From NCBI RefSeq assembly GCF_014529535.1, contig NW_023503616.1:1-64000 (forward strand): DNA of 64,000 bases. Reading direction: 5' to 3'. Below the pieces are notes generated by a model. The model made no database searches and was not told the origin of the DNA. It saw only the letters and a program-made list of their open reading frames with translations. A program made the translations under genes and the position numbers. Positions 1-12,270 of this stretch are shown in pieces (the first letter of the stretch is position 1; the number at the start of each line of letters is the position of its first letter). This stretch comes from Bradysia coprophila. Lineage: Eukaryota > Arthropoda > Insecta > Diptera > Sciaridae.

Positions 1-3000
1 TCTTCACAAAAATTTCCATAATTTTTTTTTTTCAAGAAACATGCTCCATTTTGGCTAATTTTAAGTTTTCGTCTTCACAAAAATTTCCATAATTTTTTTT
101 TTTTTTTTCAAGAAACATGCTCCATTTTGGCTAATTTTAAGTTTTCGTTTTTTTCAAGAAACATGTCATTTTTGCTAATTTTAAGTTTTCGTCTTCACAA
201 AAATTTCCATAATTTTTTTTTTCAAGAAACATGCTCCCATTTTGGCAATTTTAAGTTTTTCGTCTTCACAAAAATTTCCATACAATTTTTTTTTTTTCAA
301 GAAACATGCTCCATTTTGGCTAATTTTAAGTTTTCGTCTTCACAAAAAATTTCCATAATTTTTTTTTTCAAGAACATGCTCCATTTTGGCTAATTTTAAG
401 TTTTCGTCTTCACAAAATTCCATAATTTTTTTTTTCAAGAAACATGCTCCATTTTGGCTAATTTTAAGTTTTCGTCTTCACAAAAATTTCCATACAAATT
501 TTTTTTTCTTCAAGAAACATGCTCCATTTTGGTTAATTTTAAGTTTTCGTCTTCACAAAAATTTCCATTAATTTTTTTTTTCCAAGAAACATGCTCCATT
601 TTGGCTAATTTTAAGTTTTCGTCTTCACAAAAATTTCCATAATTTTTTTTTTCAAGAAACATGCTCCATTTTGGCTAATTTTAAGTTTTCGTCTTCACAA
701 AAATTTCCATACAATTTTTTTTTTCAAGAAACATGCCCATTTTGGCTAATTTTAAGTTTTCGTCTTCACAAAATTTCCATACAAATTTTTTTTCTTCAAG
801 AAACATGCTCCATTTTGGTTAATTTTAAGTTTTCGTCTTCACAAAAATTTCCATAATTTTTTTTTTCAAGAAACATGCTCCCTTTTGGCTAATTTTAAGT
901 TTTCGTCTTCACAAAAATTTCCATACAAATTTTTTTTTCTTCAAGAAACATGCTCCATTTTGGTTAATTTTAAGTTTTCGTCTTCACAAAATTTCCATAA
1001 TTTTTTTTTTTTCAAGAAACATGCTCCATTTTGGCTAATTTTAAGTTTTCGTCTTCACAAAAATTTCCATAATTTTTTTTTTCAAGAAACATGCTCCATT
1101 TTGGCTAATTTTAAGTTTTCGTCTTCACAAAAATTTCCATAATTTTTTTTTTCAAGAAACATGCTCCATTTTGGCTAATTTTAAGTTTTCGTCTTCACAA
1201 AAATTTCCATAATTTTTTTTTTCAAGAAACATGCATTTTGGCTAATTTTAAGTTTTCGTCTTCACAAAAATTTCCATACAATTTTTTTTCTTCAAGAAAC
1301 ATGCTCCATTTTGGTTAATTTTAAGTTTTCGTCTTCACAAAAATTTCCATACAATTTTTTTTTTTTCAAGACTCATGCTCCATTTTGGCTAATTTTAAGT
1401 TTTCGTCTTCACAAAAATTTCCATAATTTTTTTTTCAAGAAACATGCTCCATTTTGGCTAATTTTAAGTTTTCGTCTTCACAAAAATTTCCATACAAATT
1501 TTTTTTCTTCAAGAAACATGCTCCATTTTGGGTTAATTTTAAGTTTTCGTCTCACAAAAATTTCCAAATTTTTTTTTTTTTCAAGAAACATGCTCCATTT
1601 TGGCTAATTTTAAGTTTTCGTCTTCACAAAAATTTCCAAATTTTTTTTTTTTTCAAGAAACATGCTCCATTTTGGCTAATTTTAAGTTTTCGTCTTCACA
1701 AAAATTTCCATACAAAATTTTATTTTTCAAGAAACATGCTCCATTTTGGCTAATTTTAAGTTTTCGTCTTCACAAAATTTCCATACAAATTTTTTTTCTT
1801 CAAGAAACATGCTCCATTTTGGTTAATTTTAAGTTTTCGTCTTCACAAAAATTTCCATAATTTTTTTTTTTCAAGAAACATGCTCCCTTTTGGCTAATTT
1901 TAAGTTTTCGTCTTCACAAAAATTTCCATACAAATTTTTTTTCTTCAAGAAACATGCTCCATTTTGGTTAATTTTAAGTTTTCGTCTTCAACAAAAATTT
2001 CCATACAATTTTTTTTTTTTTCAAGACTCATGCTCCATTTTGGCTAATTTTAAGTTTTGTCTTCACAAAAATTTCCATAATTTTTTTTTTCAAGAAACAT
2101 GCTCCATTTTGGCTAATTTTAAGTTTTCGTCTTTCACAAAAATTTCCAAATTTTTTTTTTTTTCAAGAAACATGCTCCATTTTGGCTAATTTTAAGTTTT
2201 CGTCTTCACAAAAATTTCCATACAAAATTTTATTTTTCAAGAAACATGCTCCATTTTGGCTAATTTTAAGTTTTCGTCTTCACAAAAATTTCCATACAAA
2301 ATTTTTTTTTTCAAGAAACATGCCCCATTTTGGCTAATTTTAAGTTTTCGTCTTCACAAAAATTTCCATAATTTTTTTTTTTTCAAGAAACATGCTCCAT
2401 TTTGGCTAATTTTAAGTTTTCGTCTTCACAAAAATTTCCATACAAAATTTTATTTTTCAAGAAACATGCTCCATTTTGGCTAATTTTAAGTTTTCATCTT
2501 CACAAAAAATTCCATACAAAATTTTTTTTTTCAAGAAACATGCTCCATTTTGGTTAATTTTAAGTTTTCGTCTTCACAAAAATTTCCATAATTTTTTTTT
2601 TTTCAAGAAACATGCTCCATTTTGGCTAATTTTAAGTTTTCGTCTTCACCAAAATTTCCATAATTTTTTTTTCAAGAAACATGCTCCATTTTGGCTAATT
2701 TTAAGTTTTCGCCTTCACAAAAATTTCCATACAAATTTTTTTTTTCAAGAAACATGCCCCATTTTGGCTAATTTTAAGTTTTCGTCTTCACAAAAATTTC
2801 CATAATTTTTTTTTTTCAAGAAACATGCTCCATTTTGGCTAATTTTAAGTTTTCGTCTTCACAAAAATTTCCATACAAAATTTTATTTTTCAAGAAACAT
2901 GCTCCATTTTGGCTAATTTTAAGTTTTCATCTTCACAAAAATTCCATACAAAATTTTTTTTTCAAGAAACATGCTCCATTTTGGTTAATTTTAAGTTTTC

Positions 3001-6000
3001 GTCTTCACAAAAATTTCCATAATTTTTTTTTTTTTCAAGAAACATGCTCCATTTTGGCTAATTTTAAGTTTTCGTCTTCACAAAATTTCCATAATTTTTT
3101 TTTCAAGAAACATGCTCCATTTTGGCTAATTTTAAGTTTTCGCCTTCACAAAATTTCCATACAAATTTTTTTTTCAAGAAACATGCCCCATTTTGGCTAA
3201 TTTTAAGTTTTCGTCTTCACAAAAATTTCCATAATTTTTTTTTTTTCAAGAAACATGCTCCATTTTGGCTAATTTTAAGTTTTCGTCTTCACAAAAATTT
3301 CCATACAAAATTTTATTTTTCAAGAAACATGCTCCATTTTGGCTAATTTTAAGTTTTCATCTTCACAAAAAATTCCATACAAAATTTTTTTTTTCAAGAA
3401 ACATGCTCCATTTTGGTTAATTTTAAGTTTTCGTCTTCACAAAAATTTCCATAATTTTTTTTTTTTTTCAAGAAACATGCTCCATTTTGGCTAATTTTAA
3501 GTTTTCGTCTTCACAAAAATTTCCATAATTTTTTTTTTTTCAAGAAACATGCTCTATTTTGGCTAATTTTAAGTTTTCGTCTTCACAAAAATTTCCATAC
3601 AATTTTTTTTTTTTTTTTCAAGAAACATGCTCCATTTTGGCTAATTTTAAGTTTTCGTCTTCACAAAAATTTCCATACAAAATTTTATTTTTCAAGAAAC
3701 ATGCTCCATTTTGGCTAATTTTAAGTTTTTCGTCTTCACAAAAATTTCCATACAAAATTTTATTTTTCAAGAAACATGCTCCATTTTGGCTAATTTTAAG
3801 TTTTCATCTTCACAAAAATTTCCATACAAATTTTTTTTCTTCAAGAAACATGCTCCATTTTGGTTAATTTTAAGTTTTCGTCTTCACAAAAATTTCCATA
3901 ATTTTTTTTTTCAAGAAACATGCTCCATTTTGGCTAATTTTAAGTTTTCGTCTTCACAAAAATTTCCATACAAATTTTTTTTCTTCAAGAAACATGCTCC
4001 ATTTTGGTTAATTTTAAGTTTTCGTCTTCACAAAAATTTCCATAATTTTTTTTTTCAAGAAACATGCTCCATTTTGGCTAATTTTAAGTTTTCGTCTTCA
4101 CAAAAATTTCCATAATTTTTTTTTTCAAGAAACATGCTCCATTTTGGCTAATTTTAAGTTTTCGTCTTCACAAAAATTTCCATAATTTTTTTTTTCAAGA
4201 AACATGCTCCATTTTGGCTAATTTTAAGTTTTCGTCTTCACAAAAATTTCCATAATTTTTTTTTTCAAGAAACATGCATTTTGGCTAATTTTAAGTTTTC
4301 GTCTTCACAAAAATTTCCATACAAATTTTTTTTCTTCAAGAAACATGCTCCATTTTGGTTAATTTTAAGTTTTCGTCTTCACAAAAATTTCCATACAAAT
4401 TTTTTTTCTTCAAGAAACATGCTCCATTTTGGTTAATTTTAAGTTTTCGTCTTCACAAAAATTTCCATAATTTTTTTTTCAAGAAACATGCTCCATTTTG
4501 GCTAATTTTAAGTTTTCGTCTTCACAAAAATTTCCATAATTTTTTTTTTCAAGAAACATGCTCCATTTTGGCTAATTTTAAGTTTTCGTCTTCACAAAAA
4601 TTTCCATAATTTTTTTTTTTTCAAGAAACATGCTCCATTTTGGCTAATTTTAAGTTTTCGTCTTCACAAAAATTTCCATACAAAATTTTATTTTTCAAGA
4701 AACATGCTCCATTTTGGCTAATTTTAAGTTTTCGTCTTCACAAAAATTTCCATAATTTTTTTTTTTTCAAGAAACATGCCCCATTTTGGCTAATTTTAAG
4801 TTTTCGTCTTCACAAAAATTTCCATAATTTTTTTTTTTCAAGAAACATGCTCCATTTTGGCTAATTTTAAGTTTTCGTCTTCACAAAAATTTCCATACAA
4901 AATTTTATTTTTCAAGAAACATGCTCCATTTTGGCTAATTTTAAGTTTTCGTCTTCACAAAAATTTCCATACAAAATTTTATTTTTCAAGAAACATGCTC
5001 CATTTTGGCTAATTTTAAGTTTTCATCTTCACAAAAATTTCCATACAAATTTTTTTTCTTCAAGAAACATGCTCCATTTTGGTTAATTTTAAGTTTTCGT
5101 CTTCACAAAAATTTCCATAATTTTTTTTTTCAAGAAACATGCTCCATTTTGGCTAATTTTAAGTTTTCGTCTTCACAAAAATTTCCATACAAATTTTTTT
5201 TCTTCAAGAAACATGCTCCATTTTGGTTAATTTTAAGTTTTCGTCTTCACAAAAATTTCCATAATTTTTTTTTTTCAAGAAACATGCTCCATTTTGGCTA
5301 ATTTTAAGTTTTCGTCTTCACAAAAATTTCCATAATTTTTTTTTTCAAGAAACATGCTCCATTTTGGCTAATTTTAAGTTTTCGTCTTCACAAAAATTTC
5401 CATAATTTTTTTTTCAAGAAACATGCATTTTGGCTAATTTTAAGTTTTCGTCTTCACAAAAATTTCCATACAAATTTTTTTTTTCAAGAAACATGCTCCA
5501 TTTTGGCTAATTTTAAGTTTTCGTCTTCACAAAAATTTCCATAATTTTTTTTTTCAAGAAACATGCTCCATTTTGGCTAATTTTAAGTTTTCGTCTTCAC
5601 AAAAATTTCCATAATTTTTTTTTCAAGAAACATGCTCCATTTTGGCTAATTTTAAGTTTTCGTCTTCACAAAAATTTCCATAATTTTTTTTTTCAAGAAA
5701 CATGCATTTTGGCTAATTTTAAGTTTTCGTCTTCACAAAAATTTCCATACAAATTTTTTTTTTCAAGAAACATGCTCCATTTTGGCTAATTTTAAGTTTT
5801 CGTCTTCACAAAAATTTCCATAATTTTTTTTTTCAAGAAACATGCTCCATTTTGGCTAATTTTAAGTTTTCGTCTTCACAAAAATTTCCATAATTTTTTT
5901 TTTCAAGAAACATGCATTTTGGCTAATTTTAAGTTTTCGTCTTCACAAAAATTTCCATACAAATTTTTTTTCTTCAAGAAACATGCTCCATTTTGGTTAA

Positions 6001-8703
6001 TTTTAAGTTTTCGTCTTCACAAAAATTTCCATACAAATTTTTTTTCTTCAAGAAACATGCTCCATTTTGGTTAATTTTAAGTTTTCGTCTTCACAAAAAT
6101 TTCCATAATTTTTTTTTTCAAGAAACATGCTCCATTTTGGCTAATTTTAAGTTTTCGTCTTCACAAAAATTTCCATAATTTTTTTTTTCAAGAAACATGC
6201 TCCATTTTGGCTAATTTTAAGTTTTCGTCTTCACAAAAATTTCCATAATTTTTTTTTTCAAGAAACATGCTCTATTTTGGCTAATTTTAAGTTTTCGTCT
6301 TCACAAAAATTTCCATACAAATTTTTTTTTTTTTTTCAAGAAACATGCTCCATTTTGGCTAATTTTAAGTTTTCGTCTTCACAAAAATTTCCATACAAAA
6401 TTTTATTTTTCAAGAAACATGCTCCATTTTGGCTAATTTTAAGTTTTCGTCTTCACAAAAATTTCCATACAAAATTTTTTTTTCAAGAAACATGCTCCAT
6501 TTTGGCTAATTTTAAGTTTTCGTCTTCACAAAAATTTCCAAATTTTTTTTTTTTTCAAGAAACATGCTCCATTTTGGCTAATTTTAAGTTTTCGTCTTCA
6601 CAAAAATTTCCATACAAATTTTTTTTTTTTCAAGAAACATGCTCCATTTTGGCTAATTTTAAGTTTTCGTCTTCACAAAAATTTCCATAATTTTTTTTTC
6701 AAGAAACATGCTCCATTTTGGCTAATTTTAAGTTTTCGTCTTCACCAAAATTTCCATAATTTTTTTTTCAAGAAACATGCTCCATTTTGGCTAATTTTAA
6801 GTTTTCGCCTTCACAAAAATTTCCATACAAATTTTTTTTTTCAAGAAACATGCCCCATTTTGGCTAATTTTAAGTTTTCGTCTTCACAAAAATTTCCATA
6901 ATTTTTTTTTTTTCAAGAAACATGCTCCATTTTGGCTAATTTTAAGTTTTCGTCTTCACAAAAATTTCCATACAAAATTTTATTTTTCAAGAAACATGCT
7001 CCATTTTGGCTAATTTTAAGTTTTCATCTTCACAAAAAATTCCATACAAAATTTTTTTTTTTCAAGAAACATGCTCCATTTTGGTTAATTTTAAGTTTTC
7101 GTCTTCACAAAAATTTCCATAATTTTTTTTTTTTCAAGAAACATGCTCCATTTTGGCTAATTTTAAGTTTTCGTCTTCACAAAAATTTCCATAATTTTTT
7201 TTTCAAGAAACATGCTCCATTTTGGCTAATTTTAAGTTTTCGTCTTCACAAAAATTTCCATAATTTTTTTCTTCAAGAAACATGCTCCATTTTGGTTAAT
7301 TTTAAGTTTTCGTCTTCACAAAAATTTCCATAATTTTTTTTTCAAGAAACATGCTCCATTTTGGCTAATTTTAAGTTTTCGTCTTCACAAAAATTTCCAT
7401 AATTTTTTTTTTCAAGAAACATGCTCCATTTTGGCTAATTTTAAGTTTTCGTCTTCACAAAAATTTCCATAATTTTTTTTTTTTCAAGAAACATGCTCCA
7501 TTTTGGCTAATTTTAAGTTTTCGTCTTCACAAAAATTTCCATACAAAATTTTTTTTTTCAAGAAACATGCTCCATTTTGGTTAATTTTAAGTTTTCGTCT
7601 TCACAAAAATTTCCATAATTTTTTTTTTTTTCAAGAAACATGCTCCATTTTGGCTAATTTTAAGTTTTCGTCTTCACAAAAATTTCCATAATTTTTTTTT
7701 TTTCAAGAAACATGCTCTATTTTGGCTAATTTTAAGTTTTCGTCTTCACAAAAATTTCCATACAAATTTTTTTTTTTTTTTCAAGAAACATGCTCCATTT
7801 TGGCTAATTTTAAGTTTTCGTCTTCACAAAAATTTCCATACAAAATTTTATTTTTCAAGAAACATGCTCCATTTTGGCTAATTTTAAGTTTTCGTCTTCA
7901 CAAAAATTTCCATACAAAATTTTTTTTTCAAGAAACATGCTCCATTTTGGCTAATTTTAAGTTTTCGTCTTCACAAAAATTTCCAAATTTTTTTTTTTTT
8001 CAAGAAACATGCTCCATTTTGGCTAATTTTAAGTTTTCGTCTTCACAAAAATTTCCATACAAATTTTTTTTTTTCAAGAAACATGCTCCATTTTGGCTAA
8101 TTTTAAGTTTTCGTCTTCACAAAAATTTCCATAATTTTTTTTTCAAGAAACATGCTCCATTTTGGCTAATTTTAAGTTTTCGTCTTCACCAAAATTTCCA
8201 TAATTTTTTTTTTCAAGAAACATGCTCCATTTTGGCTAATTTTAAGTTTTCGCCTTCACAAAAATTTCCATACAAATTTTTTTTTTCAAGAAACATGCCC
8301 CATTTTGGCTAATTTTAAGTTTTCGTCTTCACAAAAATTTCCATACAAAATTTTTTTTTTTCAAGAAACATGCTCCATTTTGGTTAATTTTAAGTTTTCG
8401 TCTTCACAAAAATTTCCATAATTTTTTTTTTTTCAAGAAACATGCTCCATTTTGGCTAATTTTAAGTTTTCGTCTTCACAAAAATTTCCATACAAAATTT
8501 TATTTTTCAAGAAACATGCTCCATTTTGGCCAATTTTAAGTTTTCGTCTTCACAAAAATTTCCATACAAAATTTTATTTTTCAAGAAACATGCTCCATTT
8601 TGGCTAATTTTAAGTTTTCATCTTCACAAAAAATTCCATACAAAATTTTTTTTTGAAGAAACGTGCTCCATTTTGGCCAATTTTAAGTTTTCGTCTTCAC
8701 TAA
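1..8703. repeat. Tandem satellite array, 70-75 bp monomer, about 120 copies
   Basis: The whole stretch is one head-to-tail repeat. Each unit has the order TTCAAGAAACATGCTCC, then ATTTTGGCTAATTTTAAG, then TTTTCGTCTTCAC, an A5 run, TTTCCATA and a T8-T16 run. The simplest units repeat every 70 bp (for example from 1141 to 1211). Variants carry an extra CAA before the T run, CTTCAAG, GGTTAATT, ATTTTATTTTTC, or the shortened CATGCATTTTGG. Variants recur in fixed order, which indicates higher-order repeats. The left end lies outside the window. At the right end (8640-8703) the last units diverge (GAAGAAACGTGC, GGCCAATT) and stop at TCTTCACTAAAA. Many short frames repeat the same peptide motifs because the unit lacks stops in some frames; I do not regard them as genes. 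Confidence 0.97.
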
Positions 8704-10424
8704 AATAATAATCCAGAACAATAATATCATTTAAAACTTAGTTTTTTAAAAACAATCATGACGATATCATCGTCCAGTACTTAATAGCACCTAAGGGAGA
8801 CTATTTTTACGATGTGTAAATGGCACCCAAGAGGCACTTTTTGCACGACGGACAAATAGCAGCGGCCCAGACGTACATCACTGTTTGAAAGTTGACCATA
8901 CTTTGACTGATGGCTGGCCATGGTGGTGGTGAGTACGGACGTCAGAGTGGGCTCAATTTGTCGGCCGTGTGTAGACCAACAATCCTACAAATTTTAGCAT
9001 ATTTGGTTCCTCCGTACTCAAGATATTGCTAAAACAGTGTTTTAACCACCCTCTGAGATCATATGTCATGTAGACATATTACATTCGAACTGGATTTTGT
9101 TTAAAAAAAATACAGATACATGTTCGCTAGAATTGAATCCAATGAGCTACAACTCAATCATATCGGAGCGAGCTTGTTTTCCAAATGTCTGAGTAATTGG
9201 CGAATTGACTCTTAATATAAACTTGTCGAATATCCAATTAAATTAGGATCAGTCAAGGGACCTGACCCATCCACAAGATGGGACCTAGTCAATACTATAC
9301 TATTTGATAAGGTTTTTATAGAGCAGAGCACGCTTTAATGGCTTATTAACTAGTAATTGAGAAACACTAACATTAGAGTGAATTTCTGTAAAGATTGAAC
9401 AAAAGTTTCGTCATCCAAGCTAAACAGTGCCCGAGTCGATTTTTTAACTCTGGGTACGAAATGTACTGTCATGTGTGTGGTACGAATTTAGAGTTGTTTA
9501 CGCATATGTAACTGTCCATAGCACAGCTAGTGAAAATCGACCTTTTCACAATAAATGAAAATCGTCTACTCTATTTCTCCCTAATTGAGTTAAATGTTCC
9601 TGAGTCAGGAATCCTGACTAAAATGGATGTCGAATTGCTTCTTTGTTTGGCAATTGAAATATTCTGTAATATAGGGTGAATACCTATCAGTGAAAAAAGT
9701 TTATGAAATTCGGTTCACCAGAGCGTGAGCAGGCATCCCATATGTGGACATCTATATATATCTATATGTTCTGAGATATATCATAGCATATATATCTGTA
9801 AAGTCATCATTTATAGTAAAAATATAGATAATAGGAATTTATTAAATTTGACTTCGTACCCTTCGTACTGTGCTGTCGACATTGCCTCCGGCAATTTCTT
9901 TATGCATGATAACAAGGCAAAGAATGGATAATGTATGTGATTTTAGGGCTCATGGCTTTTCACCAGGAAAGATAATGAAGTGAGAGGAGACGATGAGTTT
10001 AACATAAAAGGCTTTTGATACGAATAGGAGTTTCGTACGGGTCGGCGTCAGCTTATGTTTATTAGATTCTTTTGATCATTTTTTTTAGCTTGGCTGAAAT
10101 TGGAACAGTCATAGGCTAAATAAATCTACATCGTGTTATATGAATTTTTTGCGCGAAATTGTAATAGAATTGGTTCAGTTTACTAATGCCGTAATGTTCG
10201 AATCGTTCGAACCGTTAATTCGAACGGCGAGCTGAGAGTGATGTAAATTCAACATACTCTGACAGATTGTATTTTTTCGGTGTCATCCGTGTCATCATAT
10301 TATTTTTGAAGATTATTTTCATTTGTGCTTCATTCGTTAATATATTTTTCTAAATCGTAATGAACAATTTGCAGACAAAATTCACTTTTTCAAACAAATG
10401 TTAACTTTATTTTTGTATTTTCAG
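8704..10424. other. Intergenic region and probable Asterix promoter/5' UTR intron
   Basis: No coding region is recognised. 8704-9070 is less AT-rich than the satellite and may be old transposon sequence, but I cannot name it. 9680-9755 resembles two stretches inside the foldback-like element at 16.40-16.64 kb (CACCAGAGCGTGAGC against TACCGGAGTGTGAGC). The Asterix initiator ATG sits directly after a splice acceptor (TTTTCAG at 10418-10424), so a 5' UTR exon and promoter must lie to the left, probably between 10.0 and 10.4 kb, but the donor was not identified. Confidence 0.5.
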
Positions 10425-11138
10425 ATGAATTCACCGGTGGATCCACGACGGGCAGATAAAATTAATCGCTACAAACCACCCAGTCAGGGTGCTGGCAGCG
10501 AGGATCTTGTGCCCGATTACATGAATATTTTAGGTAATTTGTAACCATTGTGTAGGACTCATAAATGTTTCGTGACATAAAATTGATTTCATTTGGTGAA
10601 ACAAGTTTTTGAGTGTACTTACTCCTAGTTCAGTCAAATGATATTGATTTGAACTGAGTTTACAATGGCTGCTCTGCTAATGAGTTATCGTTAATTACTA
10701 TACTTCGGAGTCTTATTGGCATTCGTTGACGTGACTCTTATTTTCCAATAAATTCAACTCGATTAGCCAATCTCACTTACAGTTTTAGATCGGCTCAATA
10801 ATTAAGCATAGAAATAAGCAACAACCATATGACTCCACCTATGATCAACATAGTTTTACTGATTTCAATTCACAGGTATGATATTTTCCATGTGTGGTCT
10901 CATGATGAAGTTGAAATGGTGTGCTTGGATAGCCCTTTATTGCTCTTGCATCAGCTTTGCCAACTCCAGAGCGTCAGATGACGCAAAACAGGTATAATTC
11001 ATCATTCTAGAATATAATTAAATGAAACTAGAATCGAATCGTTCTTAGGTGCTGTCTTCGTTTATGCTGAGTGTTAGTGCAGTCGTCATGTCATATCTTC
11101 AAAATCCAGCCCCAATGACCCCACCCTGGGCTTCATAA
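10425..11138 (+). CDS. PAT complex subunit Asterix (WDR83OS homologue)
   Basis: Three coding exons, 10425-10533, 10876-10991 and 11049-11138, give 104 residues. Introns of 342 and 57 bp have GT-AG ends and phases 1 and 0. The protein starts [20 protein letters not shown] and ends with [12 protein letters not shown], matching the family over its full length (human protein 106 residues). Hydrophobic stretches lie at about residues 38-65 ([20 protein letters not shown]) and 76-92. In animals Asterix pairs with CCDC47 in the ER PAT complex, which shields transmembrane segments of new multi-pass proteins. The start ATG immediately follows a splice acceptor, so the 5' UTR is interrupted by an intron. 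Part of exon 2, exon 3 and the 3' flank were later copied to 19.6-20.5 kb. Confidence 0.96.
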
Positions 11139-11169
11139 TTATACATCCACTAAGCTAATATACGGATCA

Positions 11170-11175
11170 AATAAA
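11170..11175 (+). terminator. Polyadenylation signal of Asterix
   Basis: AATAAA 32 bp after the Asterix stop codon. The signal is retained in the partial duplicate near 19.9 kb. Confidence 0.7.
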
Positions 11176-12270
11176 GATACCTTTAAGTGAACAACTGGCA
11201 AGGAATTGTTATTTTTTAATCAGGACGAACCTATAGTTAAGGTGTTTGCCAGAATTTCAGATTGGTAGCATTATAAGAGTTCATGTGACCAAGGTGTTTT
11301 TTTCTCTCGTAATTGGTTGTGTCACTATTGTATGATTTGATGTTGTGTTTGTGGAATAAATTTGTCAAGAATAGGCTCTGGTCATCCCACAGGTAAATGG
11401 TTGTATTTTATGCAAGCAAGAGATTCATATAGTAACAAAAAATTGTGGTTCGCTATCGTAGAAAATCTAATAAAAGACCAACAAATGCCCGAGAACAAGA
11501 ATCCCAACAGGAGCTTCTTAAAAATCTGTGCGAAACTCTACTATGATTATGTATAGCTCCAGAAAGCAAAACTCGAGAATTTCAATTGAAGCTTTGCAAA
11601 GTTTCCTAGATATTATCGAATGAGACAGCTGAGAGGATTTCTCTTTTCTCTACCTAAATATTAAACAGATGCCGTACATTATCACCATTTATAATCATTG
11701 AATCTTGTACTTCTTTTGCTCAAACTTTCAACTAGTCTTTGACCCAAGATCTAGAACTTCTTTTGTCTTTAACATACATTTTAGTCACGCCCATCGTCTT
11801 CTTTTTGTTGTTCAAGATAAGTAAAACAGATGACCCTCGAGATGACCTATATAACTTGTAGTCTCTGAGGAAAATAAATTGATTGTAACGCATACAGTAC
11901 AGGTATTTCGGAGAAGCTAAGAAACCGAATTTAAATTTTATAAAAATTTAGAGGCTACTTGGAAAACCATATATGAGTTAGAGGCTAGTCCTACATCCAA
12001 CATTTGTAGCAAAACTTAGTAAGATTCAAATAATTTCACCAATAGCATCAAAAGATTCGCCAAAACTATGAGCACAAACAAACATAGCTAACTTCATTTC
12101 GAAATGAATATTCGAAATTTTTTGACATTTTGTTTCCTTTTCAAAGTGACAAGAAGCTAACAAGAAGTAACGCGTTTTAGCTCTTGCAATTTTTTCAGTT
12201 TATCCGAACAGTTTGTTGTACCTGCGTCTGCAGTAAAATTATTTTGATCGTACATTATTTGTTATATCGT
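11176..12270. other. Spacer between Asterix and eIF1
   Basis: No convincing gene. The first part, to about 11890, is the parent copy of the segment duplicated at 19.63-20.49 kb. A good acceptor (TTTTTTCAG at 12191-12199) precedes the eIF1 start, so an eIF1 5' UTR intron is possible; a promoter was not located. Confidence 0.45.

Noticed and set aside
1..8703. CRISPR array
   Set aside because: Repeats are contiguous without unique spacers, and the sequence is eukaryotic.
127..8708. About 30 open frames of 60-196 codons in the satellite
   Set aside because: All are translations of the same 70-75 bp repeat in shifting frames; indels in the T runs destroy any common frame.
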